Made by a program: the position numbers and the translations under genes. From Streptomyces sp. NBC_01429 (GTDB taxonomy: Bacteria; Actinomycetota; Actinomycetes; Streptomycetales; Streptomycetaceae), in contig NZ_CP109599.1 in assembly GCF_036231945.1 (NCBI RefSeq), forward strand, positions 2,946,501 through 3,010,500: DNA of 64,000 nt. Direction: 5' to 3'. Below, in pieces: positions 35,220 to 44,660 of this stretch (position 1 is its first letter; every line of letters starts with the position of its first letter). Below the pieces are notes generated by a model. That model had not been told where the DNA came from. It searched no databases and was given only the letters and a program-made list of their open reading frames with translations.

Positions 35220-35704
35220 GCGTCCCCTCTGCGATCCCTGATCCTGGCGCGCGCCCGCCGCCGCACGGTGCCGTAACGCGCCCTGGCAGAGCCTTCATTG
35301 TCCCTCACTCCGGGACCGCCACTGCTCCCGGGTCCGGTGCCCGCCGGGATGGCGCCGCCCGATGGACCCCTCACCATGCCACTGCCCGGGGCAGCACCGA
35401 ACACTCCGTCAACCATGCCCCTGTTCGAATTCTGCACAAGTGCACGCGTAACGGGTGAGTCCGCTGTGACGGATGGTGCGCGTGGGGTGCACTTCTGAGC
35501 GTGTGTCACTCAGTCGGGCACCCGCACTGCGGCCGGACCCACCGGGCGTCGTCCGCCCGCCGCCCGTGCGTCTATACGTGCCTCTCCTCCCCCCGGTTCA
35601 AGACAAGCCGGTGCCGGCCGCAGAAACCTCCGAGCCGGTGCCGCCGCCGAGACCGCCCCCGCCCAACCTGCCTTCCCCCGCCCGACCGGCCCTCCCCCGG
35701 GCCG
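35220..35704. other. Intergenic region upstream of kinase C
   Basis: A 485-base gap lies between the glpD stop and the kinase C start, both on the minus strand, and should hold the kinase array promoter. AAGTGCAC (35438-35445) and GTGCACTT (35487-35494) form an inverted pair 41 bases apart; the left copy is itself part of TGCACAAGTGCA. Open frames here lack ribosome binding sites. No terminator for glpD is obvious. Confidence 0.4.
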
Positions 35705-37411
35705 TCAGGTCGGCACGATGTCCGGTGCGCCCAGCCGCGCCGCGTCCGCCGTCTGGTCGTCCGGCTGCCGCTGCGACTCCCGTTCGGCCTCCACCCGCTT
35801 CTCGTAGTGCGTGACTTCCCGCTCGATCTGGTCCTTGTCCCAGCCGAGCACCGGCGCCATCAGCTCCGCGCACTCCCGTGCGCTGCGCGTCCCCCGGTCG
35901 AAGGTCTCGATCGAGATCCGGGTCCGGCGGGTCAGTACGTCCTCCAGGTGACAGGCCCCTTCGTGGGAGGCCGCGTAGACGACCTCGGCGCGCAGATAGT
36001 CGTCGGCCCCGCCGAGCGGCTCGCCGAGTCCCGGGTCGGCCGCGATCATCTCCAGCAGCTCCTCCACCAGCGTGCCGTAGCGGTTCAGCAGATGCTCGAC
36101 CCTGGCCACGTGGATCCCGGTCCTGGCCGCCATGCCGGCCCGCGCGTTCCACAGCGCGTGATACCCCTCGGCGCCGAGCAGCGGAACGTCCTCCGTGACG
36201 CAGTCCGCCACCCGCTGGTCGAGACCGTGCACCGCCTCGTCCACCGCGTCCTTGGCCATCACCCGGTAGGTGGTGTACTTGCCCCCGGCGACGACCACCA
36301 TGCCGGGCACCGGATGCGCGACCGTGTGCTCGCGCGACAGCTTGCTGGTCGCGTCCGACTCCCCGGCCAGCAGCGGGCGCAGCCCCGCGTACACCCCCTG
36401 CACGTCGTCGCGGGTCAGGGGCACGGACAGCACCGAGTTCACATGCTCCAGCAGATAGTCGATATCGGCGCTGGAGGCGGCGGGGTGGGCCTTGTCCAGG
36501 TCCCAGTCGGTGTCGGTGGTGCCGACGATCCAGTGGCGGCCCCAGGGGATGACGAACAGCACCGATTTCTCGGTCCGCAGGATCAGCCCGGTCGAGGAGT
36601 GGATCCGGTCCTTGGGCACGACCAGATGGATGCCCTTGGAGGCCCGGACGTGGAACTGGCCGCGCTCGGCGATCAGCCCCTGGGTGTCGTCCGTCCAGAC
36701 CCCGGTGGCGTTGACGACCTGTTTGGCCCGGATCTCGTACTCGCCGCCGGCCTCCACGTCCCGCACGCGCGCGCCCACGACCCGCTCGCCCTCGCGCAGG
36801 AAGCCGATGACCCGCGCCCCGTTGGCGACCTGCGCGCCGTAGGTGGCGGCCGTGCGGACGAGGGTCGCCACATAGCGCGCGTCGTCCATCTGCGCGTCGT
36901 AGTACTGCAACGCGCCGACCAGGGAGTCCTTCTTCAGGCAGGGCGCCACCCGCAGGGCGTTGCGACGGGAGAGATGGCGGTGGACGGGCAGCCCGCGGCC
37001 ATGGCCCGACGAGACGGACATGGCGTCGTACAGCGCGACGCCCGATCCCGCGTAGACCCGCTCCCAGCCCTTGTGCCGCAACGGGTACAGGAACGGCACG
37101 GGCTTGACCAGATGGGGCGCCAGCTTCTCCAGCAGCAGCCCCCGTTCCTTGAGGGCCTCGCGCACCAGCGCGAAGTCGAGCATCTCCAGGTAGCGCAGAC
37201 CGCCGTGGATCAGCTTGCTCGACCGGCTCGACGTGCCGGCGGCCCAGTCGCGCGCCTCCACGAGTCCGGTCGCCAGCCCGCGTGTGACGGCGTCGAGAGC
37301 GGTGCCCGCCCCGACCACCCCCGCACCGACCACCAGCACGTCCAGCTCGCGCTCGGTCATCGCCGCCAGCGCTCGGGCGCGCTCCCCAGGTCCCAGTGTC
37401 GCTGTCCTCAC
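35705..37411 (-). CDS. glpD: Aerobic glycerol-3-phosphate dehydrogenase
   Basis: FAD-dependent, membrane-associated enzyme oxidising glycerol 3-phosphate to dihydroxyacetone phosphate and passing electrons to quinone; 568 aa. The FAD-binding fold reads LDVLVVGAGVVGAGTALDAV (about 23-42). Family motifs are SSRSSKLIHGGLRYLE, HWIVGTTDTDWD and GGKYTTYRVMAKD. The C-terminal helical domain (about 430-540) is the usual GlpD cap. GTG at 37411 has GGGAGG five bases upstream; the longer frame to 37507 has none. It is monocistronic and divergent from the nucleotide-sugar dehydrogenase. No glycerol kinase or facilitator gene is adjacent. Confidence 0.94.
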   Translation of the reverse strand: MRTATLGPGERARALAAMTERELDVLVVGAGVVGAGTALDAVTRGLATGLVEARDWAAGTSSRSSKLIHGGLRYLEMLDFALVREALKERGLLLEKLAPHLVKPVPFLYPLRHKGWERVYAGSGVALYDAMSVSSGHGRGLPVHRHLSRRNALRVAPCLKKDSLVGALQYYDAQMDDARYVATLVRTAATYGAQVANGARVIGFLREGERVVGARVRDVEAGGEYEIRAKQVVNATGVWTDDTQGLIAERGQFHVRASKGIHLVVPKDRIHSSTGLILRTEKSVLFVIPWGRHWIVGTTDTDWDLDKAHPAASSADIDYLLEHVNSVLSVPLTRDDVQGVYAGLRPLLAGESDATSKLSREHTVAHPVPGMVVVAGGKYTTYRVMAKDAVDEAVHGLDQRVADCVTEDVPLLGAEGYHALWNARAGMAARTGIHVARVEHLLNRYGTLVEELLEMIAADPGLGEPLGGADDYLRAEVVYAASHEGACHLEDVLTRRTRISIETFDRGTRSARECAELMAPVLGWDKDQIEREVTHYEKRVEAERESQRQPDDQTADAARLGAPDIVPT

Positions 37412-37667
37412 CGCTGCCTCCCATCGTCCCCCGCGTGGTCGGGCCCACAGATCGATTCTGTCCGCAGTCGGCGACTTCAGCCACCGGCTGTGGATAACTC
37501 CCGTCACACCCGGTCACAGGCCGCTCGGCGGCGGACCAAAGCCCGCACCCATCGACCCCCAAAAGGCGCAATATCTGACAAACGTTCACTCTCGGCCACG
37601 CCCTACCGCATAACGGTCATATTTAAGCCTAGTCTGACTGTGCGCTCGCTCATTCTGTCCACCGGGC

Positions 37668-37730
37668 TTGCGCTCACTGTCAACTCCGGCTAGATCCTGT
37701 CCGGGCCCGGCAAAGATCACCCGGACAGGA
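37668..37730 (+). promoter_or_regulatory. Candidate promoter and 5' hairpin of the nucleotide-sugar dehydrogenase gene
   Basis: TTGCGC (37668-37673) and TAGATC (37691-37696) are 17 bases apart, a good main-sigma promoter. An 11-base perfect stem pairs 37695-37705 with 37720-37730 (14-base loop) directly at the expected transcript start and ends five bases before the GGAAGGA box. It could shield or expose the translation start. The rest of the 37412-37755 divergent spacer shows an AT-rich stretch near 37605-37630 but no gene. Confidence 0.5.
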
Positions 37731-37755
37731 CCGCAGGAAGGACGCGGCCACCGCC

Positions 37756-39018
37756 ATGCCCGCAGATCTCGCCGTCATCGGACTCGGCCACCTCGGCCTC
37801 CCCCTCGCCCAGGCCGCCGTGGCCGCCGGTATCGACACCATCGGCTACGACACCGACCCCCGTCCCGTCGCGAAACTGGCCGCGGGCCAGAGCCCGGTCG
37901 ACGGCCCGCTCACCGCCTCCGACGTCCGCCGGATGCTCTCGGGAGGGTTCCGGCCCACCACCAACCCCACCGAGCTGGGCCGGGTCCGTACCGCCGTGAT
38001 CTGCGCCCCCACCCCCCTCGGCGCCGACCGCACCCCCGATCTCACCGCGATCGGCGCCGCGGCCCGCGCCCTGGCCGCCCGGCTGCGCCCGCACACCACC
38101 GTGCTGCTGGAGTCACCCGCCGCGCCCGGCACCACGGAGGGCTTCCTGCGCGGGATCCTGGAGGAGGGATCGGGCCTGCGCGCCGGCCGCGACTTCCACC
38201 TCGCCTACTCCCCCGGACGGCTCGACCCCGGCAACCGTGCCTACGGCTTCGCCAACACCCCCAAGGTGATCGGCGGCCTCACCCCCGCCTGCACCGAGTC
38301 GGCCGCCACCTTCTACAGCCGCCTCACCGACAAGGTCGTACGCGCCCGCGGCCCGCGCGAGGCGGAGACCGTCAAGCTCCTCGAAACCAACTTCCGGCAT
38401 GTGAACATCGCCCTCGTCAACGAGATGGCCGTGCTCTGCCACGACCTCGGCGTCGACCTCTGGGACGTCATCCGCTGCGCCGAGACCAAGCCCTTCGGCT
38501 TCCAGGCGTTCCGGCCGGGCCCCGGCGTCGGCGGCCACGGCGTGCCGATGGACCCCAGCTATCTGCCGCACGCGGGCCGCACCCCCGGCCATCCGCTGCG
38601 CATGGTCGGCCTCGCCCAGGAGATCAACAGCCGCATGCCGCAGTACGTCATCCAGCGCTGCGCCACCCTGCTCAACGAACACGGCAAGTCCGCGCGCGGA
38701 GCCCGGGTGCTGCTCCTCGGCGTCACCTACAAGCCCGACCTGGCCGACCAGGAGAGCTCACCGGCGACCGAGATCGCCTGCCGGCTGATGGACCTGGGCG
38801 CCACCGTCAGCTACCACGACCCCTACGTACCCGACTGGCGCGTGCGCGAGCTGCCCGTACCGCGCGCGGACTCTCTTTACGAGGCCGCCGCCAACGCCGA
38901 TCTGACGGTCCTGCTCCAGCACCACCGCACGTACGACCTCCAGGGCCTCGCGGTCAAGGCGCAACTGCTGCTGGACACCAGGGGCGCGAGCCCGGCGGGC
39001 GCGGCGTACCGGCTCTGA
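37756..39018 (+). CDS. Nucleotide-sugar dehydrogenase homologue lacking the catalytic cysteine
   Basis: UDP-glucose/GDP-mannose dehydrogenase family, closest in motif style to the WecC UDP-ManNAc dehydrogenase branch; 420 aa. The NAD-binding fold reads DLAVIGLGHLGLPLAQAAVA (about 4-23). The helical dimerisation domain contains ETVKLLETNFRHVNIALVNE, and the C-terminal UDP-binding domain contains VLLLGVTYKPDLAD. The family motif GVGGHCxPxDP reads GVGGHGVPMDP here: residue 262 is Gly (GGC at 38539-38541) instead of the Cys that carries the thioester in the second oxidation. The protein may therefore be inactive, do a different reaction, or stop at the aldehyde. ATG at 37756; the GGAAGGA box is 13 bases away. 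Confidence 0.85.
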   Translation: MPADLAVIGLGHLGLPLAQAAVAAGIDTIGYDTDPRPVAKLAAGQSPVDGPLTASDVRRMLSGGFRPTTNPTELGRVRTAVICAPTPLGADRTPDLTAIGAAARALAARLRPHTTVLLESPAAPGTTEGFLRGILEEGSGLRAGRDFHLAYSPGRLDPGNRAYGFANTPKVIGGLTPACTESAATFYSRLTDKVVRARGPREAETVKLLETNFRHVNIALVNEMAVLCHDLGVDLWDVIRCAETKPFGFQAFRPGPGVGGHGVPMDPSYLPHAGRTPGHPLRMVGLAQEINSRMPQYVIQRCATLLNEHGKSARGARVLLLGVTYKPDLADQESSPATEIACRLMDLGATVSYHDPYVPDWRVRELPVPRADSLYEAAANADLTVLLQHHRTYDLQGLAVKAQLLLDTRGASPAGAAYRL

Positions 39019-39158
39019 CCACGGCCTCCCCGCCGGACGCCCGCCGCCGCGGCGTCCCCGGGGAAATACCTCACCGGGATGTCCGACCGGGCTGCTAATG
39101 TCCGTGACGGTCGTGCGCAAGTCATGTACACGCCGTTTTCCCTGGGGGGATCCACACC

Positions 39159-39650
39159 ATGAGCCAGTCCGTTCCACCGACCGGCAACCCGTTCGCCGAC
39201 AACGCCGACAACGCCGGCGCGCCCGCCCCGTACGCCCCGCCTCCGGTCAACGACAGCCTCGGCCTCGGCCTGGCGGCCGCTTTCGTCGCCGCGCTCGTCG
39301 CCGCCGCGGTGTACGGCGGGATCGCCGGCGCCATGGAGCGCGAGATCGGCTGGGCCGCCGTCGGTGTCGGCTTCCTGACCGGCTTCGCCGCGGGCAAGGT
39401 GGGCGGCCCCAACCCGGTCCTGCCGGTCGTCAGCGCCCTTCTGTCCCTGGCCGCCGTCTACGTGGGGCAGCTCTTCGAGATCGCGATCATCATCGCCAAG
39501 TCGCAGAGCCTGACCGCGACGGAGATCCTCTTCCGGCACACCGGTGAGCTGAACACCCTCTGGAAAGAGGGCAGCGGTGTCATGACCTTCCTCTTCTTCG
39601 CGCTCGCGGCGTTCGCCGCCTTCTCCGGCGCCCGCAAGGCAGCGGCCTGA
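39159..39650 (+). CDS. Small integral membrane protein, unknown function
   Basis: A 163-aa protein with a Pro/Asn-rich N-terminus and four hydrophobic segments (about 35-55, 62-82, 88-110, 140-158). GFLTGFAAGKVGG marks the second helix region. It resembles small uncharacterised actinobacterial membrane proteins; I assign no function. The start is ATG at 39159, with GGGGGGA about 10 bases upstream. A bidirectional terminator follows it. Confidence 0.7.
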   Translation: MSQSVPPTGNPFADNADNAGAPAPYAPPPVNDSLGLGLAAAFVAALVAAAVYGGIAGAMEREIGWAAVGVGFLTGFAAGKVGGPNPVLPVVSALLSLAAVYVGQLFEIAIIIAKSQSLTATEILFRHTGELNTLWKEGSGVMTFLFFALAAFAAFSGARKAAA

Positions 39651-39671
39651 GAGGTCGCCGTCCCGAACGCG

Positions 39672-39706
39672 AAAGGCCGCCTCTTCTCGAAGAGGCGGCC
39701 TTTTCC
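39672..39706. terminator. Bidirectional intrinsic terminator
   Basis: A perfect 14-base stem (39672-39685 with 39690-39703), CTCG loop, is flanked by A-rich and T-rich ends so it works on both strands. It separates the membrane protein gene (plus) from guaB3 (minus). Confidence 0.9.
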
Positions 39707-39721
39707 GGCGAGGAGCCGCGG

Positions 39722-40846
39722 TCAGCGGCTGTGCTGCGAGTCCGCCACCGTGACCTCGACGCGCTGGAACTCCTTGAGTTCGCTGTAGCCCGTCGTCGCC
39801 ATGGCCCGCTTCAGCGCGCCGAAGAAGTTCATCGATCCGTCCGGGCTGTGCGAGGGGCCCGTCAGGACCTCCTCCGTCGTCCCGGCGATGCCCAGGTCGA
39901 CCAGCTTGCCGCGCGGCACGTCCTCGTGGACGGCCTCCATGCCCCAGTGACGCCCCTTGCCGGGCGCGTCGCTGGCACGCGCCAGCGGAGAGCCGATCAT
40001 GACGGAGTCGGCGCCGCAGGCGATCGCCTTGGGCAGGTCGCCGGACCAGCCGACCCCGCCGTCCGCGATGACGTGCACGTACCGGCCGCCGGACTCGTCC
40101 ATGTAGTCACGGCGGGCCGCCGCGACATCCGCGACGGCGGTGGCCATCGGGACCTGGATGCCCAGCACGTTGCGGGTGGTGTGCGCCGCGCCGCCGCCGA
40201 AGCCGACCAGCACGCCCGCCGCGCCCGTCCGCATCAGGTGCAGGGCGGCGGTGTACGTGGCGCAGCCGCCGACGATGACCGGGACGTCCAGCTCGTAGAT
40301 GAACTGCTTGAGGTTCAGCGGCTCGGCCGCGCCGGAGACGTGCTCGGCGGAGACCGTCGTACCGCGGATGACGAAGATGTCGACCCCGGCGTCCACCACA
40401 GCCTTGGAGAACTGGGCGGTGCGCTGCGGCGAGAGCGCCGCCGCGGTGACCACACCCGAGTCGCGCACCTCCTTGATGCGCTGCCCGATCAGCTCTTCCT
40501 TAATAGGCTCGTCGTAGATCTCCTGGAGCCTGCGGTTGGCGGTCGCCTCGTCGAGCCCGGCGATCTCGTCGAGCAGCGGCTGCGGGTCCTCGTACCGGGT
40601 CCACAGGCCCTCCAGGTTGAGGACGCCCAGACCACCCATCTCGCCGATACGGATCGCCGTCCGCGGGGAGACCACGGAGTCCATGGGCGCGGCCAGGAAC
40701 GGCAGCTCGAACCGGTAGGCGTCGATCTGCCAGGCGATCGAGACCTCCTTCGGATCCCGGGTGCGCCGGCTCGGGACGACGGCGATGTCGTCGAACGCGT
40801 ACGCCCTGCGGCCGCGCTTGCCGCGCCCGATCTCGATCTCAGTCAC
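39722..40846 (-). CDS. guaB3: GuaB3-type IMP dehydrogenase homologue
   Basis: A CBS-less IMP dehydrogenase/GMP reductase-family TIM barrel, 374 aa, of the GuaB3 branch found beside guaB in actinobacteria. Hallmarks are YAFDDIAVVPSRRTRDPKEV at the N-terminus, FLAAPMDSVVSP and ATAVADVAAARRDYMDE. The loop equivalent to the IMPDH catalytic GPGSICTTR reads GGGAAHTTR, so the catalytic Cys is replaced by His. Mycobacterial GuaB3 also lacks this Cys, as I recall it. GTG at 40846 follows GGAAAGG. It is 163 bases downstream of guaB and co-oriented, though a hairpin lies between. The biochemical role of this branch is unsettled. Confidence 0.9.
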   Translation of the reverse strand: MTEIEIGRGKRGRRAYAFDDIAVVPSRRTRDPKEVSIAWQIDAYRFELPFLAAPMDSVVSPRTAIRIGEMGGLGVLNLEGLWTRYEDPQPLLDEIAGLDEATANRRLQEIYDEPIKEELIGQRIKEVRDSGVVTAAALSPQRTAQFSKAVVDAGVDIFVIRGTTVSAEHVSGAAEPLNLKQFIYELDVPVIVGGCATYTAALHLMRTGAAGVLVGFGGGAAHTTRNVLGIQVPMATAVADVAAARRDYMDESGGRYVHVIADGGVGWSGDLPKAIACGADSVMIGSPLARASDAPGKGRHWGMEAVHEDVPRGKLVDLGIAGTTEEVLTGPSHSPDGSMNFFGALKRAMATTGYSELKEFQRVEVTVADSQHSR

Positions 40847-40961
40847 GATGTGTGGCCTTTCCCTCTACGTCTGCCGTCCCAGTATCCCCGACGCCCGTTC
40901 ACCCGGTGCCCGACGGCACGTCCCGGCACCTCGTGCCGGTGGGCGCGGCCCGGCACAACCG

Positions 40962-40995
40962 TGAGGGACGGTCCCGCGCCGGGGACCGTCCCTCA
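40962..40995. terminator. Hairpin between guaB and guaB3
   Basis: A perfect 14-base stem (40962-40975 with 40982-40995) lies just downstream of the guaB stop. There is no U tract on the minus strand, so it may be a partial terminator or mRNA stabiliser. Confidence 0.6.
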
Positions 40996-41009
40996 TGGAT
41001 GCGCGCGGT

Positions 41010-42554
<1,545 letters not shown>

Positions 42555-42725
42555 CTAACGGGCTCCGCGAGCCTCTCATTCCACGAACAAGATCACCGAT
42601 CGGCTTCGTATGTTCATCCGTAGACTCCCATGTCGGTGCCGCGCCGCCTCCGCCGCCCGCCCCGCCAGGCAATCGCGTGCCCCGCCGGCGCATCGGGTGC
42701 CCCGCCCGCGCATCGGACGCGCCGG

Positions 42726-42759
42726 GCGCCGGTGATCACTGCGCGCCGGTGATCACTGC
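42726..42759. repeat. Perfect 17-base tandem duplication across the sigma factor stop codon
   Basis: GCGCCGGTGATCACTGC occurs at 42726-42742 and again at 42743-42759. The second copy contains the stop codon and last codon of the sigma factor gene, so the first copy looks like a recent duplication of that gene end. Confidence 0.85.
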
Positions 42760-43418
42760 CCGGCCAGGGCCCTCAGTCTGCTGAGCGCGCGGTGCTGGGC
42801 GACCCGCACGGCTCCGGGCGACATTCCGAGCATCTGCCCGGTCTCCTCGGCCGTGAGCCCGACCGCGACCCTGAGCACCAGCAGCTCGCGCTGGTTGTCC
42901 GGCAGGTTCGCGAGCAGCTTCTTGGCCCATTCCGCGTCGCTGCTGAGCAGCGCGCGCTCCTCCGGGCCCAGCGAATCGTCGGGCCGCTCGGGCATCTCGT
43001 CGGACGGCACCGCGGTCGACCCCGGGTGCCGCATGGCGGCCCGCTGGAGGTCGGCGACCTTGTGTCCGGCGATGGCGAAGACGAACGCCTCGAAGGGGCG
43101 TCCGGTGTCGCGGTAGCGCGGCAGCGCCATCAGAACCGCGACGCACACCTCCTGCGCGAGGTCCTCCACGAAGTGGCGCGCATCACCCGGCAGCCGGCTC
43201 AGCCGCGTACGGCAGTAGCGCAGCGCGAGCGGGTGGACCCGCGCCAGCAGATCGTGCGTAGCCCTTTCGTCGCCGTCGACGGCACGGTGAACGAGCGCAC
43301 CGATCACCGTGGTCTCGTCATCGCGCATCGGTCCATGGTGCCTTGGCGGCTGCTGATCGGCGGCGCCGCGTCCATAGTTGTGCACCGAAGCGTTATGAGC
43401 GGGTGCGGCAGAACTCAT
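42753..43418 (-). CDS. shbA: ECF-type sigma factor, ShbA/SigD family
   Basis: RNA polymerase sigma factor, 221 aa. Region 2 contains [20 protein letters not shown] and [19 protein letters not shown]. Region 4 contains [20 protein letters not shown] followed by [17 protein letters not shown]. In Streptomyces griseus ShbA directs transcription of the principal sigma gene hrdB; the mycobacterial equivalent is SigD, likewise beside guaB. ATG at 43418 has GGGAGGG eight bases upstream; ATG at 43328 (MRDDETT) lacks a good box and would give 191 aa, closer to what I remember of homologues. No anti-sigma gene is adjacent. A 17-base tandem duplication covers its stop codon. Confidence 0.85.
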   Translation of the reverse strand: MSSAAPAHNASVHNYGRGAADQQPPRHHGPMRDDETTVIGALVHRAVDGDERATHDLLARVHPLALRYCRTRLSRLPGDARHFVEDLAQEVCVAVLMALPRYRDTGRPFEAFVFAIAGHKVADLQRAAMRHPGSTAVPSDEMPERPDDSLGPEERALLSSDAEWAKKLLANLPDNQRELLVLRVAVGLTAEETGQMLGMSPGAVRVAQHRALSRLRALAGQ

Positions 43419-43623
43419 TCCCGGCGCCCTCCCCTCGCGCTCGTCCGACTCGTCCCCGAGGAACTCCACATCTCCAAGGATGCGGCATAGCGCGGGAAAC
43501 GGGTGTGTACGGGCGTACGTTGCCCCCGCCCACTCGGCCACCGCCGCTCGCCCAGAGGTCCGTACGGAATCGGTTACGGACTCGGCGGAACCTCTCGGCG
43601 GGCGGGGAAACCGGTACGGCGGG

Positions 43624-44235
43624 TCAGCGCACGAGGCCCCAGCGGAAGCCGAGCGCGACCGCGTGCGCGCGGTCCGAGGCGCCGAGCTTCTTGAAGAGGC
43701 GCCGGGCGTGCGTCTTGACCGTGTCCTCGGAAAGGAACAGCTCACGGCCGATCTCCGCGTTGGAGCGGCCGTGACTCATCCCTTCGAGCACCTGGATCTC
43801 GCGGGCCGTGAGGGTGGGCGCCGCGCCCATCTCGGCCGAGCGGAGCCGGCGCGGCGCGAGGCGCCAGGTCGGATCGGCGAGCGCCTGGGTGACGGTCGCG
43901 CGCAGCTCGGCGCGGGAGGCGTCCTTGTGCAGATATCCACGGGCACCGGCGGCGACGGCGAGAGCCACGCCGTCCAGGTCCTCGGCCACCGTGAGCATGA
44001 TGATCCGGGCGCCGGGGTCGGCCGAGAGCAGCCGCCGGACCGTCTCCACACCCCCGAGTCCAGGCATGCGGACATCCATGAGAATCAGATCGGACCGATC
44101 CGCGCCCCAGCGGCGGAGGACTTCCTCGCCGTTGGCCGCGGTCGTCACGCGCTCGACACCGGGCACGGTCGCGACCGCGCGGCGGAGCGCCTCTCGGGCA
44201 AGCGGGGAGTCGTCGCAGACGAGGACGGATGTCAT
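43624..44235 (-). CDS. bldM: Developmental response regulator BldM
   Basis: Atypical response regulator needed for aerial hyphae and sporulation in Streptomyces; it acts as a homodimer early and with WhiI later. It is 203 aa, the known BldM length. The receiver domain has [11 protein letters not shown] and Asp54 in [10 protein letters not shown]. The LuxR-type helix-turn-helix reads [20 protein letters not shown] followed by [23 protein letters not shown] at 44235 follows GGAGGA. A perfect sigma-BldN promoter match lies about 125 bases upstream. Neighbours are the ShbA-like sigma gene and whiD, the arrangement known for Streptomyces coelicolor. Confidence 0.95.
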   Translation of the reverse strand: MTSVLVCDDSPLAREALRRAVATVPGVERVTTAANGEEVLRRWGADRSDLILMDVRMPGLGGVETVRRLLSADPGARIIMLTVAEDLDGVALAVAAGARGYLHKDASRAELRATVTQALADPTWRLAPRRLRSAEMGAAPTLTAREIQVLEGMSHGRSNAEIGRELFLSEDTVKTHARRLFKKLGASDRAHAVALGFRWGLVR

Positions 44236-44358
44236 GACCGTCCTCCGCAGCTGATGCGCGTCACCTTGAGCCTCCAGGCTGGGTACATGTCGTCACCTGT
44301 GCGATTGACGCTCTCGGACATGTGCCCGATCGCTCATTCTCTCAACCGCCTCACACAC

Positions 44359-44386
44359 TCAACGATGGTCACTCGAAAGAGTTACG
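44359..44386 (-). promoter_or_regulatory. Sigma-BldN-type promoter of bldM
   Basis: On the minus strand the sequence reads CGTAAC, 16 bases, CGTTGA, an exact match to the consensus remembered for sigma-BldN promoters. It lies 124-151 bases upstream of the bldM ATG. bldM is an established direct sigma-BldN target in Streptomyces coelicolor, so this is very probably that promoter. Confidence 0.85.
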
Positions 44387-44539
44387 GGTCGGAGGATCGA
44401 GTTCCGCACTCCCCGCGAGGGGGCGCACACGGAGAAGAACGGCGCCCACCCCTGGCACACCGGGGGAAACCATGCCCCATTTAGCGGCTTTTCTTCACTT
44501 TCACTGGTGTCTGTGGCTAGATTCGTAATGAGTCATATT

Positions 44540-44564
44540 TACATCTACTTAGATAGTAGATGTA
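44540..44564. promoter_or_regulatory. Perfect AT-rich palindrome in the whiD leader
   Basis: TACATCTAC (44540-44548) and GTAGATGTA (44556-44564) are perfect 9-base arms around TTAGATA. The element is far more AT-rich than its surroundings and lies about 100 bases before the whiD ATG, just after TAGATT, which resembles a -10 box. It could be an operator or an RNA hairpin in the leader. Confidence 0.6.
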
Positions 44565-44660
44565 CGGTCGTGAGCACCGGTGCGAGTTGCGCGTCGCGCT
44601 CGTACCCGGCGTCCAAGCCGCCCGTATCCGCCTCAGCACGGTTTCAAGGGGACATGAGCA

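Noticed and set aside
35501..37693. A 730-codon plus-strand frame opposite glpD
   Set aside because: Shadow of glpD; no ribosome binding site or family resemblance.
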